64,000 nt of DNA from Lachnospiraceae bacterium 3-1 (GTDB lineage: Bacteria > Bacillota > Clostridia > Lachnospirales > Lachnospiraceae), in contig KE159571.1 in the NCBI GenBank assembly GCA_000403255.2, positions 592,111 through 656,110 on the forward strand, written 5' to 3'. Numbering within the stretch: the first letter of the stretch is position 1; the number at the start of each line of letters is the position of its first letter. A program made the position numbers and the translations under genes. Below the pieces are notes generated by a model, which made no database searches, was not told the DNA's origin, and saw nothing but the letters and a program-made list of their open reading frames with translations. Of the stretch, positions 8,272 through 17,442 are shown one piece after another.

Positions 8272-8382
8272 CTATTCTGTGATTAATCTGTGGAAATCTA
8301 AAAAACAAAGCAAAAGAAGTATTTCTTTTCTTTTGTGAAGTAGTTATAATAAGATTATCGAAAAGAAAGGACGGGGTTTTAT

Positions 8383-8487
8383 ATGGAATTAAGAACAGCA
8401 GCATCACCAAAAGACGTAAAGCTTTACATGGGAGAGAACCAGGATTTTGATGATATGGACGGAATTGCCATGCAGGATTTGATGTAG
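8383..8487 (+). pseudogene. kduI: kduI deletion scar: 34-codon ORF joining both ends of the isomerase
   Basis: The ORF reads MELRTAASPKDVKLY and then MGENQDFDDMDGIAMQDLM. The first part matches the usual start of Firmicute KduI proteins as I recall them. The second matches the KduI C-terminus (E. coli ends in a GENQVFDDMD-type segment). About 240 internal residues are missing and the frame is kept. KduI converts 5-keto-4-deoxyuronate, the product of unsaturated uronate cleavage, so it fits the GH88 pathway here. It has a ribosome site (AGGACGGGG) and precedes an RpiB-family isomerase that can do the same step. No active site remains, so enzyme function is lost. Confidence 0.75.
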
Positions 8488-8562
8488 AATCCAATTATCA
8501 TATAATATTTGTTAAAATATAAAAAGAAGAAACCAGTTTTTTATGGGATAAGGAGGAGCAAG

Positions 8563-9204
8563 ATGAAAATTGCATTGATCAATGAGAACAGCCAGGCAGC
8601 AAAAAACCCAGTCATTTTAAATGCATTGGAAAAGGTAGTAGGACCCATGGGTCATCAGGTGTTTAATTATGGAATGTATACCCCAGAGGATGAGTGCCAG
8701 CTTACCTATGTGCAGGTGGGGATTCTTGCAGCCGTGCTTTTGAATTCTGGAGCGGCTGATTATGTTATCACAGGCTGCGGAACCGGAGAGGGAGCAATGC
8801 TGGCCTGCAATTCTTTTCCAGGAGTGATTTGCGGACATGTACAGGATCCTCTGGATGCTTATACCTTCGCACAGATTAACGATGGGAATGCAATTGCCCT
8901 TCCCTTTGCAAAAGGCTATGGCTGGGGCGGTGACTTAAATCTGGAGTATATATTTGAAAAGCTATATGTAGAAGAAAGCGGTCAGGGATATCCAAGAGAT
9001 CGGGCTGTTCCAGAGCAAAGGAATAAGCGGATTCTGGATGAAGTGAAAAAGGTTACCTACCGTGAGCTTACAGATATTTTGAAAGAATTGGATCAAGAGC
9101 TGGTAAAAGGGGCTTTGAGTGGGGAGCATTTCAAGGAATTGTTCTTTGCTAACTGTAAATGTGATAAGATCGCAGCGGCTGTAAAAGAAATAATAGGGGA
9201 ATAA
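8563..9204 (+). CDS. RpiB/LacA/LacB-family isomerase, DhuI-like
   Basis: This 213-residue protein has the RpiB-family core (MKIALINENSQAAKNP, YVITGCGTGEGAMLACN with a Cys in the place of the family's catalytic Cys, then DAYTFAQINDGNAIALPF). Its length, longer than RpiB (about 150), fits the DhuI group, which isomerises 4-deoxy-5-hexulose uronate in streptococcal glycosaminoglycan breakdown. The start at 8563 has AAGGAGG nine bases upstream. It follows the kduI scar, and a GH88 hydrolase and a DhuD-like reductase lie in the same locus, so it probably takes over the KduI step. Substrate is inferred from context; ribose-5-phosphate or galactose-6-phosphate isomerase is less likely. Confidence 0.8.
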   Translation: MKIALINENSQAAKNPVILNALEKVVGPMGHQVFNYGMYTPEDECQLTYVQVGILAAVLLNSGAADYVITGCGTGEGAMLACNSFPGVICGHVQDPLDAYTFAQINDGNAIALPFAKGYGWGGDLNLEYIFEKLYVEESGQGYPRDRAVPEQRNKRILDEVKKVTYRELTDILKELDQELVKGALSGEHFKELFFANCKCDKIAAAVKEIIGE

Positions 9205-9205
9205 T

Positions 9206-9457
9206 TTGGTGGGAACAAAATTTGTGTTGCAGGAACCAGATTACCAGAAAAGTCCCTATACTGGTATGGAAAGGCAGCATTGGATCGATGCGGCAAAATA
9301 TCTCTTACATGGCGTGTTTCGCCATGTAAAGGATATGGATGCTCCAGTGCTGGTACCCAGGTATGAAAAGAACATTACCTATCCCAATCAAAGCACACCA
9401 GAATGGAAGAAAAAGGCAGAAATTTTTGAAGGGCTTGCCTACTTTGTTCTTCTATAG
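9206..9457 (+). pseudogene. N-terminal stub of a DUF2264-like gene
   Basis: The 83 residues (MERQHWIDAAKYLLHGVFRH, DMDAPVLVPRYEKNITYP, AEIFEGLAYF) look like the first part of DUF2264 proteins, which are about 600 residues long and occur in polysaccharide loci. It stops shortly after the FEGLA segment, and the following 250 bases hold no continuation in any frame that I can see. It begins two bases after the isomerase stop, so it was part of the same operon. It is probably non-functional. The family name is from memory of the pattern. Confidence 0.6.
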
Positions 9458-9715
9458 GAAAGACCTTGTCCCCCCTTTGCTCTTGTCATATCCCCTAATG
9501 GAAATTTCCATGAAAAGAAAAAAGTGGTGCAAAAGTAACAATATAGATAAATATATAGAGAAAGTATTGTACAAAATGATTACTATTTTTGGGGATTTTA
9601 TAAATATTTATTGTGTAATTAACAATAAACCTAAAAAACAGAACAATAAATGTATAGAAAATTGTCGGGAGAGCGTGTTATACTAAGACCACAAAAAATA
9701 AAGGAGGAAGAAAGT

Positions 9716-11092
9716 GTGAAAAAGAAAATTGTCAGTTTACTGCTAGTTGCTATGATGGCTACAGGACTCGTAGCATGCGGTGGGAACAATGGTGGAAACA
9801 AAACGAACGAGAGTAGCGGAACTCAGACCAATGAAACCGGTGGAGAGGAAGAAGCTGGTGGAGATGAGACTGAGGAAGCTGGCGGCGATGAGACAGAAGA
9901 AGCTGGCGGAAGCGGAGATTACAGTGGAGTAGAACTTACATACTGGTCCATGTGGGCAAACACAGAGCCTCAGGGAAAGGTAATCCAGGCAGCGGTAGAT
10001 AAGTTCCAGGAAGAAACTGGCGCTAAGGTTACCATTGAATGGAAAAACCGTGACGTCAAGGACATCCTGAACTCAGCATTAGAGTCCAAAGAGAACATCG
10101 ACCTGTTCGAGGACGATTATAAGAGAATCGCCCAGAATTATGTAAAATATGTAGCAGACCTTTCCGAGATGGCAGAGGCTGCAGGATATGCAGACAAGAG
10201 CTATGCGGTATTCCAGACCCAGCAGAAAGCATGGGCACAGGAAAAGACAGGATCAGAGAAGTTTACTTCTCTTGCAGAACAGCCTCAGGTTGGCGGAATC
10301 TTTTACCGGAAAGACCTGTTTGAAAAGGCTGGCGTAGAAGTTCCAACTACATGGACGGAATTTATGGAAGTGTGTAAGACCTTGAAGGAGAATGGCATTC
10401 AGCCGTTAGCTCTTGACAGCGCTTATGCATCCTTCGCATTTGGTTATCATCTTTCCCGTTATGTACCGGAGGAAACCATCAGCGAAATGTCAAAAGAAGG
10501 CGGCTGGAGCAGCAATGCAGACGTTGCAGCAGCAGCAGACAGCATGATTGAGTTCGTAAACGCCGGATACCTTGCAGATGGCGCACCAGATGAATACCCG
10601 AATTCTCAGAACAAGATTGGTATGAGTGATGAAGTTGCAATGGTAATTTGTGCAAATTATGTTACCACAGAAGTAAACAATACCGCAGGCGTAGAGCTTG
10701 AATGGGGATTGTTCAACTATCCAGGTGTAGAAGGCAAAGATGATCTTGCAGCAAGCGCATATGCAGGAGCAAACTCCATCGCAATCACAGATTACTGCGA
10801 GAATAAACAGGCAGCGTTTGACTTGGCTATGATGATTGTTACCGGTGAGAACGACCAGCAGATGGCAAATGATGCAGGACAGATTCCGGCAGATCCAGCA
10901 AACCAGGCTCCGGCATCTCAGAATGGTACGGTTGAAGTTTTAAAAGCAACCACCGCTCCTCTTGCATGGAACATGGGAATTGGAGAGAATGCTGACTTGT
11001 ATCCAAAACTTGATGAGTGCGTAATTCAGTTATTTGAAGGGAAATTTGCTACTGGTGCAGACTTTGCAAAGGCTCTGGATGGATTATACTAA
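9716..11092 (+). CDS. ABC sugar transporter, substrate-binding lipoprotein
   Basis: This 458-residue lipoprotein captures a sugar outside the cell for the two permeases downstream. The signal peptide ends in the lipobox LVAC with Cys21, followed by an acidic Gly-rich linker with the repeat EEAGGDET. The rest fits family 1 solute-binding proteins (ELTYWSMWANTEPQGKVIQA, VGGIFYRKDLFEKAGVEVPT). The start is GTG 9716, with AGGAGG nine bases before it. The 258 bases upstream are AT-rich; a TATACT at 9679-9684 could be a -10 box, but no good -35 box is seen. No ATPase gene lies nearby, so a shared MsmK-type ATPase elsewhere is likely. Confidence 0.92.
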   Translation: MKKKIVSLLLVAMMATGLVACGGNNGGNKTNESSGTQTNETGGEEEAGGDETEEAGGDETEEAGGSGDYSGVELTYWSMWANTEPQGKVIQAAVDKFQEETGAKVTIEWKNRDVKDILNSALESKENIDLFEDDYKRIAQNYVKYVADLSEMAEAAGYADKSYAVFQTQQKAWAQEKTGSEKFTSLAEQPQVGGIFYRKDLFEKAGVEVPTTWTEFMEVCKTLKENGIQPLALDSAYASFAFGYHLSRYVPEETISEMSKEGGWSSNADVAAAADSMIEFVNAGYLADGAPDEYPNSQNKIGMSDEVAMVICANYVTTEVNNTAGVELEWGLFNYPGVEGKDDLAASAYAGANSIAITDYCENKQAAFDLAMMIVTGENDQQMANDAGQIPADPANQAPASQNGTVEVLKATTAPLAWNMGIGENADLYPKLDECVIQLFEGKFATGADFAKALDGLY

Positions 11093-11113
11093 GAGAGTAG
11101 TATATGGTTAAAG

Positions 11114-11138
11114 AGTGGCGTCTGTAATGGACGCCACT
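11114..11138 (+). other. Intercistronic hairpin after the binding-protein gene
   Basis: AGTGGCGTC at 11114-11122 and GACGCCACT at 11130-11138 are exact complements, followed by ATATTTTT. Such a hairpin usually stops part of the transcripts or protects the upstream message, giving more binding protein than permease. Confidence 0.75.
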
Positions 11139-11168
11139 ATATTTTTGCCAAGGAGGTGGGATGAGAAT

Positions 11169-12068
11169 ATGAAATCAAAGAAGAATCGGTTATTTATTAT
11201 AGCGTTTACGCTTCCCTGCGCCTTGAGTTTATTTATCATGTACCTGTATCCAATCGTGCGTACAGTGATTATGAGCTTCTTCGGTGTAGAAAGTGTAACA
11301 GCCCGTATGTCGGAGTGGTCTTTTAATGGAATAGCAAATTACCAGAAAATATTTTCAAGCCCTACGTTTCATCAGGCAATAAGAAATATGGCTTTGATTT
11401 GGATCGTAGGGGGGATTCTGGTATTGTCGTTCGCTCTGCTGTTTGCCGTGATTCTTACCAGCGGCATCCGGTTTAAGAAATTTTTCCGTGCCGCAATTTA
11501 TATGCCGAATATCATCAGCGCAGTTGCATTGGCAACCATGTGGATTCAGTATATTTACAATCAGGAATACGGTTTGCTGAATAAATTTCTGGAAGCCTTG
11601 GGGCTGGAAGGAAAGAATTGGATGGGAACGGATATGAAGTTCTGGGCAATGCTCGTTGCATTCGTATTCGGAGCCGTTGGATATTATATGCTGATTTTCA
11701 TTAACGGAATTGAACGGATTTCGGGGGATATCTTTGAGGCGGCAACCATTGACGGAGCAAATAAGATACAGCAGTTTTTCAGCATTACCATGCCTCTGCT
11801 GCGCAGCATCTTTAAGACAAACATTACATTTTGGAGTATTAACTGTATTTCCTTCTTCCTCTGGTCCAAAATGTTTGCTCCGGTCAACACAGAAGCGTCT
11901 ACGGTGGTGCCTGTAGTCTACCTGTATGACACTGTGTTTGGAACTACCGGAAATGTAACAAGAGATGCCGGAGCCGGCGCGGCAATCGGCGTTGTCTTGT
12001 CACTCTTTATAGCAGTTGTTTACTTTATTATGAACAAAGTAATCAAAGATGATGATTTGGAATTCTAA
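11169..12068 (+). CDS. ABC sugar permease, MalF/UgpA type
   Basis: This 299-residue inner-membrane protein has about six helices (LFIIAFTLPCALSLFIMYLY at the N-terminus) and the EAA loop (EAATIDGANKIQQFFSITMP) that docks on the ATPase. It forms one half of the sugar channel with the next gene. ATG 11169 is the first in-frame start close to AGGAGG (11 bases). The binding protein lies upstream. Confidence 0.9.
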   Translation: MKSKKNRLFIIAFTLPCALSLFIMYLYPIVRTVIMSFFGVESVTARMSEWSFNGIANYQKIFSSPTFHQAIRNMALIWIVGGILVLSFALLFAVILTSGIRFKKFFRAAIYMPNIISAVALATMWIQYIYNQEYGLLNKFLEALGLEGKNWMGTDMKFWAMLVAFVFGAVGYYMLIFINGIERISGDIFEAATIDGANKIQQFFSITMPLLRSIFKTNITFWSINCISFFLWSKMFAPVNTEASTVVPVVYLYDTVFGTTGNVTRDAGAGAAIGVVLSLFIAVVYFIMNKVIKDDDLEF

Positions 12069-12088
12069 GGGCGGAATGGAGTGATAAA

Positions 12089-12961
12089 ATGAGGAAAAAA
12101 GAAAAAGTAGTGTATAGGGAAAAAATAAACTGGAAAAAAGAAGCTGCGCTTCTTCCGGGATATGCAATCGTACTGATCTGGATTATGTTTACTGCTGCAT
12201 TCCTGTTTTGGATTATCGCAGCCAGCCTTTCTACATCCAGAGAGATTTTTTCTGGAAATGTGTTTAAGTTTGCGACAGGATTCCATTTTGAAAACTATGT
12301 AAATGCATGGTCAGCCAGCAATGTTTCAGTATTCTTTGGCAACTCTTTGATATATGCCGTGGTAACCTGTGTATGCGTGATTTTGATATCAGCGCCAGCA
12401 GCCTACGTATTGTCAAGGTATACATTTCTTGGAAGAAAGCCCATGAGATTTAGCTTGATTTTAGCAATGAGTATTCCAGAGGTTATGATTATCATGCCGA
12501 TTTATTCCTTATCGGCCCAGTATCATATTAAAGGCAGGATTCTTCTGATGGTGCTTTATATCTTCCTGCGTGTACCGTTTACTACTACATATCTGCTGAA
12601 CTTCTTTGCCAGCTTATCAAAAAGTTATGAAGAAGCAGCGACCATTGACGGATGTACGCCGGCAAAGACCTTCTGGCAGATTATGCTGCCGTTGGTGCAG
12701 CCAGCGCTGATTACAGTTACAATCTTTAACTTTTTAAGCGTATGGAACGAGTTCTTTTTGGCTCTTATCTTTGCATCGTCATCCGACATGACGCCAGTTG
12801 GCGTAGGACTTTTGCAGATTGTCAACGGTATGAAGTATACCGGAGACTACGGCGGACTGTTTGCAGCAGTTATTATCGTATTCCTGCCGACTTTCCTGCT
12901 TTATATTTTCTTATCAGAGAAGATTATTTCAGGAGTAACCGGCGGCGGTGTCAAAGGTTAA
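12089..12961 (+). CDS. ABC sugar permease, MalG/UgpE type
   Basis: This 290-residue partner permease has six helices and the EAA loop (EEAATIDGCTPAKTFWQIML). The charged N-terminal 20 residues precede helix 1 (LLPGYAIVLIWIMFTAAFLF). The start has GGAG about ten bases upstream and lies 20 bases after the previous stop. With the MalF-type protein and the lipoprotein it makes a carbohydrate importer of the CUT1 class. Its neighbour, the GH112 phosphorylase, is cytosolic, so the likely cargo is an intact disaccharide. Confidence 0.9.
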   Translation: MRKKEKVVYREKINWKKEAALLPGYAIVLIWIMFTAAFLFWIIAASLSTSREIFSGNVFKFATGFHFENYVNAWSASNVSVFFGNSLIYAVVTCVCVILISAPAAYVLSRYTFLGRKPMRFSLILAMSIPEVMIIMPIYSLSAQYHIKGRILLMVLYIFLRVPFTTTYLLNFFASLSKSYEEAATIDGCTPAKTFWQIMLPLVQPALITVTIFNFLSVWNEFFLALIFASSSDMTPVGVGLLQIVNGMKYTGDYGGLFAAVIIVFLPTFLLYIFLSEKIISGVTGGGVKG

Positions 12962-12984
12962 AAAAGCAACAAGTAGATTTTTAC

Positions 12985-13015
12985 CAGGCTGGTGCGGCGG
13001 TGCTGTGCCAGCCTG
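12985..13015 (+). other. Hairpin between permease and phosphorylase genes
   Basis: CAGGCTGG at 12985-12992 pairs exactly with CCAGCCTG at 13008-13015. No T run follows, so mRNA processing or protection is more likely than termination. Confidence 0.65.
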
Positions 13016-13041
13016 TATATCCGTAAGGAAGGAGAATATCA

Positions 13042-15204
13042 TTGAAAGAACATTTTGCAGGAAGGGTAACAATACCTACAGATGTGGACGTAGTACCTGA
13101 AACATTGGAGCTTGTGAAACGCTGGGGAGCGGATGCAATCCGTGATTGTGATGGGACAGATTATCCAGAAGAATTGAAAGATGTGGAAGCGAAGGTGTAT
13201 TCCACATATTATACCACGAGAAAAGATAACGAATGGGCGAAAGCGAACCCAGATGAAATACAGCAAATGTACATTATGACGCCCTTCTATACCGCCGTGG
13301 GCGAGGAATTATCCATTCATCTTATGGATCACCTGTACCCAGATATGTTAAAGGTAAATGACAGGGATGATATCAAGAGATGGTGGGAGGTCATAGACCG
13401 TACCACAGGAGAAACCGTACCAGTGTCCCAGTGGGTGTATGATGGAGCGTCAGGAAATGTGACGATTCATGAGACGAGGGAATTCCATGATTATACGGTA
13501 AGCTTTCTTGCTTACATTATGTGGGATCCGGTGCATATGTACAATGCAGTGACAAATGGCTGGACGGATTTTGAAAAACAGATTACCTTTGATGTGCGCC
13601 AGCCTAAAACAAAAGAATATTCCATGAAACGGCTAAAGAATTATATCAAGGATAATCCTCATATTGATGTCATTCGCTATACCACATTTTTCCATCAGTT
13701 TACCTTGATTTTTGATGAGCTGGCAAGGGAACGGTATGTAGACTGGTATGGGTATTCTGCATCCGTAAGCCCTTATATTTTGGAGCAGTTTGAAAAGAAA
13801 GTGGGATATAAATTTCGTCCGGAATTTATCATAGATCAGGGCTATATGAATAATCCTTATCGTATTCCAAGTAAGGAATTTCGGGATTTTCAAGATTTTC
13901 AGCGAAGAGAAGTAGCAAAGCTTGCCAAGGAAATGGTAGATATTACCCATGAATGTGGCAAAGAAGCCATGATGTTCTTAGGGGATCATTGGATTGGCAT
14001 GGAGCCATTTTTAGAGGAGTTTAAGACCGTCGGTTTGGATGCAGTGGTAGGAAGTGTGGGAAACGGAAGCACTCTTCGCTTAATTAGCGATATTGAAGGA
14101 GTGAAGTATACAGAAGGAAGACTCCTCCCCTATTTCTTCCCAGATGTGTTCCATGAAGGCGGAGATCCGGTGAAAGAAGCGAAGGTCAATTGGGTAACAG
14201 CAAGACGTGCCATTCTAAGGAAACCCATTGACCGTATCGGATATGGCGGCTATTTGAAATTGGCCATGGAATTTCCAGAGTTTATTGAGTATGTAGAGAG
14301 CGTATGCGAGGAATTCCGGGTACTTTATGAGAATATCAAAGGGACGACCCCCTACTGTATGAAGAAGGTAGCTGTGTTAAATAGCTGGGGTAAAATGAGA
14401 GCATGGGGAAACCATATGGTACACCACGCAATTTATCATAAGCAGAATTATTCTTATGCAGGCGTCATTGAAGCCTTGAGCGGAGCTCCTTTCGACGTGC
14501 AGTTCATAAGCTTTGACGATATTAAGGACAATCCATCTGTCCTTGATGATATTGACGTGATACTCAATGTAGGCGGAGCGGATACGGCATATTCTGGTGG
14601 TGCAAACTGGATTGATGAAACAATTGTCACCGCAGTGAAACGCTTTATTTATAATGGCGGCGGTTTTATCGGTATTGGAGAACCTTCCGCTTATCAGCAT
14701 CAGGGACATTTTTTCCAGCTTGCCACTACGATGGGCGTGGAAAAAGAAATAGGCTTTACGCTGAATATGGATAAGTATAATTGGGAAGAGCATGACCATT
14801 TCATCAAGGAAGACTGCACCAAGGAAATTGATTTTGGAGAAGGCCAGAAGAATATCTATGCATTAGAGGGGACAAAGATTTTGGTACATCATGAAAAAGA
14901 AGTCCAAATGGCAGTCAACGAATTCGGTAAGGGACGTTGCGTGTATATTGCTGGACTTCCATATAGCTTTGAAAATAGCCGTATCTTGTATCGGTCGATC
15001 CTCTGGTCCTCTCATGATGAAGAAAATCTGCATAAGTGGTTTAGCGCTAACTTTAATGTGGAAGTTCATGCGTATGTAAAGAATGGAAAATATTGTGTTG
15101 TCAACAATACATACGAACCTCAGAAGACTACTGTATACAAAGGAGATGGAACAGGGTTCGATGTGGAGCTTGGAGCAAATGAGATTATCTGGTATGAGAT
15201 TTAA
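13042..15204 (+). CDS. GH112 galactosyl phosphorylase (galacto-N-biose/lacto-N-biose type)
   Basis: This cytosolic enzyme of 720 residues splits a beta-galactosyl disaccharide with phosphate, giving galactose-1-phosphate and the second sugar. The start (HFAGRVTIPTDVDVVPETLE, RWGADAIRDCDGTDYPEEL), the segment MMFLGDHWIGMEPF with Asp315 in the place of the general acid (Asp313 of the Bifidobacterium enzyme), and the glutaminase-like middle domain (NSWGKMRAWGNHMVHHAIYH) are all typical of GH112. TTG 13042 is the start, with AAGGAG eight bases before. The importer upstream probably brings in the disaccharide. The family also holds galactosyl-rhamnose phosphorylases, and sequence alone does not let me choose. 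Mucin-type galacto-N-biose fits the host-glycan context best. Confidence 0.92.
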   Translation: MKEHFAGRVTIPTDVDVVPETLELVKRWGADAIRDCDGTDYPEELKDVEAKVYSTYYTTRKDNEWAKANPDEIQQMYIMTPFYTAVGEELSIHLMDHLYPDMLKVNDRDDIKRWWEVIDRTTGETVPVSQWVYDGASGNVTIHETREFHDYTVSFLAYIMWDPVHMYNAVTNGWTDFEKQITFDVRQPKTKEYSMKRLKNYIKDNPHIDVIRYTTFFHQFTLIFDELARERYVDWYGYSASVSPYILEQFEKKVGYKFRPEFIIDQGYMNNPYRIPSKEFRDFQDFQRREVAKLAKEMVDITHECGKEAMMFLGDHWIGMEPFLEEFKTVGLDAVVGSVGNGSTLRLISDIEGVKYTEGRLLPYFFPDVFHEGGDPVKEAKVNWVTARRAILRKPIDRIGYGGYLKLAMEFPEFIEYVESVCEEFRVLYENIKGTTPYCMKKVAVLNSWGKMRAWGNHMVHHAIYHKQNYSYAGVIEALSGAPFDVQFISFDDIKDNPSVLDDIDVILNVGGADTAYSGGANWIDETIVTAVKRFIYNGGGFIGIGEPSAYQHQGHFFQLATTMGVEKEIGFTLNMDKYNWEEHDHFIKEDCTKEIDFGEGQKNIYALEGTKILVHHEKEVQMAVNEFGKGRCVYIAGLPYSFENSRILYRSILWSSHDEENLHKWFSANFNVEVHAYVKNGKYCVVNNTYEPQKTTVYKGDGTGFDVELGANEIIWYEI

Positions 15205-15235
15205 CCTGGGAAAAGAATAATATTGCATTTATTCA

Positions 15236-15283
15236 GGGAGAGGGCAGGGTTGATTCATTCATATGACGCCCTTCCCCTCCCTG
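15236..15283. terminator. GC-rich stem between convergent genes
   Basis: GGGAGAGGGCAGGG at 15236-15249 can pair with CCCTTCCCCTCCC ending at 15282, with small internal mismatches. It lies between the convergent phosphorylase and AraC genes and may serve both. Confidence 0.5.
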
Positions 15284-15333
15284 GAGATTGTGGTAAATGT
15301 TCTTTAGAATTTTTAAAATATATGCTCAATTGG

Positions 15334-16170
15334 CTATGTTGATTTTTCGCTTTCTTGTCGGTACTTAATAGGTGTCATGCCATGCTTTTTGTGAAAAGCC
15401 TGGGTGAAATAGGACTGAGAGGAAAATCCCGTTGCAGATGCAATGTCTGCAATGGAAAAATCTGTCTTTTGCAGAAGGCGGCATGCAGCTTCCAGACGGA
15501 GCTCATTCAAATACTGAATGGGGGATAAGCCAGTACATTTTGCAAAGGAATGACTGATATAATACTTATTCATATGAGTTAAGTCTGTCAGAGTATCCAG
15601 GGTAATGCGTTTGGCATAATTTGCGTCAAGATACTCCTTGATTTTTGCACATTCCTTCGTCATCTTCGTGCTGGTCACAGGCACAGGATGGACTTTCTGG
15701 CTGCGTATAATGTTTAGGACTAAAACTTCAAGCAGCTTCTGGCAGATGGTGTCTGTACCATAATCATGGTTGCGAACTTCATAGTGCATCTGTTCAAACA
15801 GCGCTTTAATGAAGCTATTGGAACGAAAATCGCAAAATATTTGTGTAAAATACTGCTTGTTTTCCAATTGGAAAGCAATTCCGTGAATTGCCAATACGTA
15901 ATATTTCAAAGGCTTTCCAGGAAGAGATTGCTCCGTGTGTTCTGTATGTGGGGGGATAATGATAAGATCGCCCCGTTGGACAGAGGAAAATGTTTCATCA
16001 CGGAATACAAATTTCCCCTCCCCTTCAATGATGTAAAAAAGTTCTGTAAATGGATGGCTATGGAGTATACTCGCCCAATCTGCGTCATCGTTGGACAAAG
16101 TGAGAGAAAGCAATTTGATGTTTAAACTCTGGCTGTCGGTGTTCGAAATTGAATAATGGCGATGTCCCAT
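15334..16170 (-). CDS. AraC-family regulator with cupin sensor domain
   Basis: This 278-residue protein probably switches the locus in response to a sugar. The N-terminal cupin (LHSHPFTELFYIIEGEGKFV, FSSVQRGDLIIIPPHTEH) binds the ligand. The C-terminal 100 residues hold the two helix-turn-helix units (ITLDTLTDLTHMNKYYISHS and DFSIADIASATGFSSQSYFT, then FHKKHGMTPIKYR). ATG 16170 has AGGAGG nine bases upstream; the longer frame lacks one. It is divergent from the GH88 gene (start 16301), so it likely acts in the 130 bases between them. Confidence 0.9.
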   Translation of the reverse strand: MGHRHYSISNTDSQSLNIKLLSLTLSNDDADWASILHSHPFTELFYIIEGEGKFVFRDETFSSVQRGDLIIIPPHTEHTEQSLPGKPLKYYVLAIHGIAFQLENKQYFTQIFCDFRSNSFIKALFEQMHYEVRNHDYGTDTICQKLLEVLVLNIIRSQKVHPVPVTSTKMTKECAKIKEYLDANYAKRITLDTLTDLTHMNKYYISHSFAKCTGLSPIQYLNELRLEAACRLLQKTDFSIADIASATGFSSQSYFTQAFHKKHGMTPIKYRQESEKST

Positions 16171-16300
16171 GGAAATACCTCCTAATTTCTTATTACAATA
16201 ATACATGTACCAGAAAAAAGCAAGTGGAACAGGCGAAAATGCCTTACCAGGAACAGATGGAAATGAAAAATATCGTGTCCAAATAAAGGAGGAGTGTGAT

Positions 16301-17425
16301 ATGGAAACCTTACATAAGGAAGAAAAGCAGGTTTGGATTCGGGAAGAGCTAAAGCGGTGCTTAAAGGTTCTTGACAGGAACATGGCGCGTTTCGGCGAAG
16401 AATTCCCGTCCGCGTGCGCAGAACATGGAAGGTACAAAATTACCCCCAACCATGACTGGACCAATGGATTTTGGACAGGAATGCTCTGGATTGCCTATGA
16501 ATTCAGCGGGCGGCAGGTGTACAAGGAGCTTGCCTTAAAAAATATTGAAAGCTTTCGACAGCGGTTACAAGAGCATTACGTTCTGGATCACCATGATATT
16601 GGGTTTTTATACAGCCTGTCTGTGGTGGCAGGACATCGCATTCTTAAGGAGGAGGAGCTAAAGCCAGTGATTGTATGGGCTGCAGATGTGCTTGCAGCAA
16701 GGTTTCAGGAAAAAGGCGGATTTATTCAGGCTTGGGGGAAATTGGGAGCAGACCATGAATACCGGCTGATTATTGATTCCCTTCTCAACCTGCCCCTTTT
16801 GTATGAGGCATATCGTTTGACTGGAAAAGAATCTTACCAGAAGATTGCCGATTCCCATTATAGCAGGGTCATTCATAATATTGTTCGGGAAGATTTCTCC
16901 ACATACCATACATTCTATTTTTCCAAAGAGACTGGAAATCCAGACCATGGGGCGACTTATCAGGGATATTCTGACAATTCCTGCTGGGCAAGGGGCCAGG
17001 CATGGGCGATTCTTGGGATGCCTCTCCATGCCCGAACCTCTGGGAATGCTTTTACAGAAGAGGAGGCAAAGCTGTATGAACATGTGGTAGAATACTTTGA
17101 AAGCCATCTTCCATCCGATGGGATGCCCTATTGGGATTTGGTGTTTGGGGAAGGCTCTGACATGCCAAGGGATAGCTCAGCCCTTGCAATTGCGGCCTGT
17201 GGTATGTTGGAAATGGGACGCATAGAGAGGGCCAAAGAGATGATACAGGTACTGAAAAATATGGCCTCTTCTGAGGCAGAACCAGAGTCTGAAGGTCTTT
17301 TGCTCCATAGCGTGTATACCTATCGGTTTGGGGAAGGGGTGGATGAGCCAAGTCTCTGGGGGGATTATTTCTATCTGGAGGCCCTTTATCGTTTATGGAA
17401 TCCAGATTGGGGAACTTATTGGTAA
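16301..17425 (+). CDS. ugl: GH88 unsaturated glucuronyl hydrolase
   Basis: This 374-residue cytosolic enzyme removes the unsaturated uronic acid from disaccharides made by glycosaminoglycan lyases. The two catalytic acids are Asp99 (HHDIGFLY) and Asp159 (RLIIDSLLNLPLLYEA), matching Asp88 and Asp149 of the Bacillus enzyme in spacing. The segment GATYQGYSDNSCWARGQAWA is the family's hallmark. AGGAGG lies 10 bases before ATG 16301. The SDR gene follows 17 bases later and removes the product further. No polysaccharide lyase is in the window. GH105 rhamnogalacturonyl hydrolase is a weaker alternative. Confidence 0.9.
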   Translation: METLHKEEKQVWIREELKRCLKVLDRNMARFGEEFPSACAEHGRYKITPNHDWTNGFWTGMLWIAYEFSGRQVYKELALKNIESFRQRLQEHYVLDHHDIGFLYSLSVVAGHRILKEEELKPVIVWAADVLAARFQEKGGFIQAWGKLGADHEYRLIIDSLLNLPLLYEAYRLTGKESYQKIADSHYSRVIHNIVREDFSTYHTFYFSKETGNPDHGATYQGYSDNSCWARGQAWAILGMPLHARTSGNAFTEEEAKLYEHVVEYFESHLPSDGMPYWDLVFGEGSDMPRDSSALAIAACGMLEMGRIERAKEMIQVLKNMASSEAEPESEGLLLHSVYTYRFGEGVDEPSLWGDYFYLEALYRLWNPDWGTYW

Positions 17426-17442
17426 GAGAAAGGAGGAAAAAA

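Noticed and set aside
8066-8338. Plus-strand frame of 90 codons
   Set aside because: It covers the SRP RNA gene and its promoter on the other strand; the sequence is explained by RNA structure.
9458-9715. Continuation of the DUF2264-like gene or a full sigma-A promoter
   Set aside because: No frame continues the protein. TATACT at 9679 has no adequate -35 box, so no promoter is claimed.
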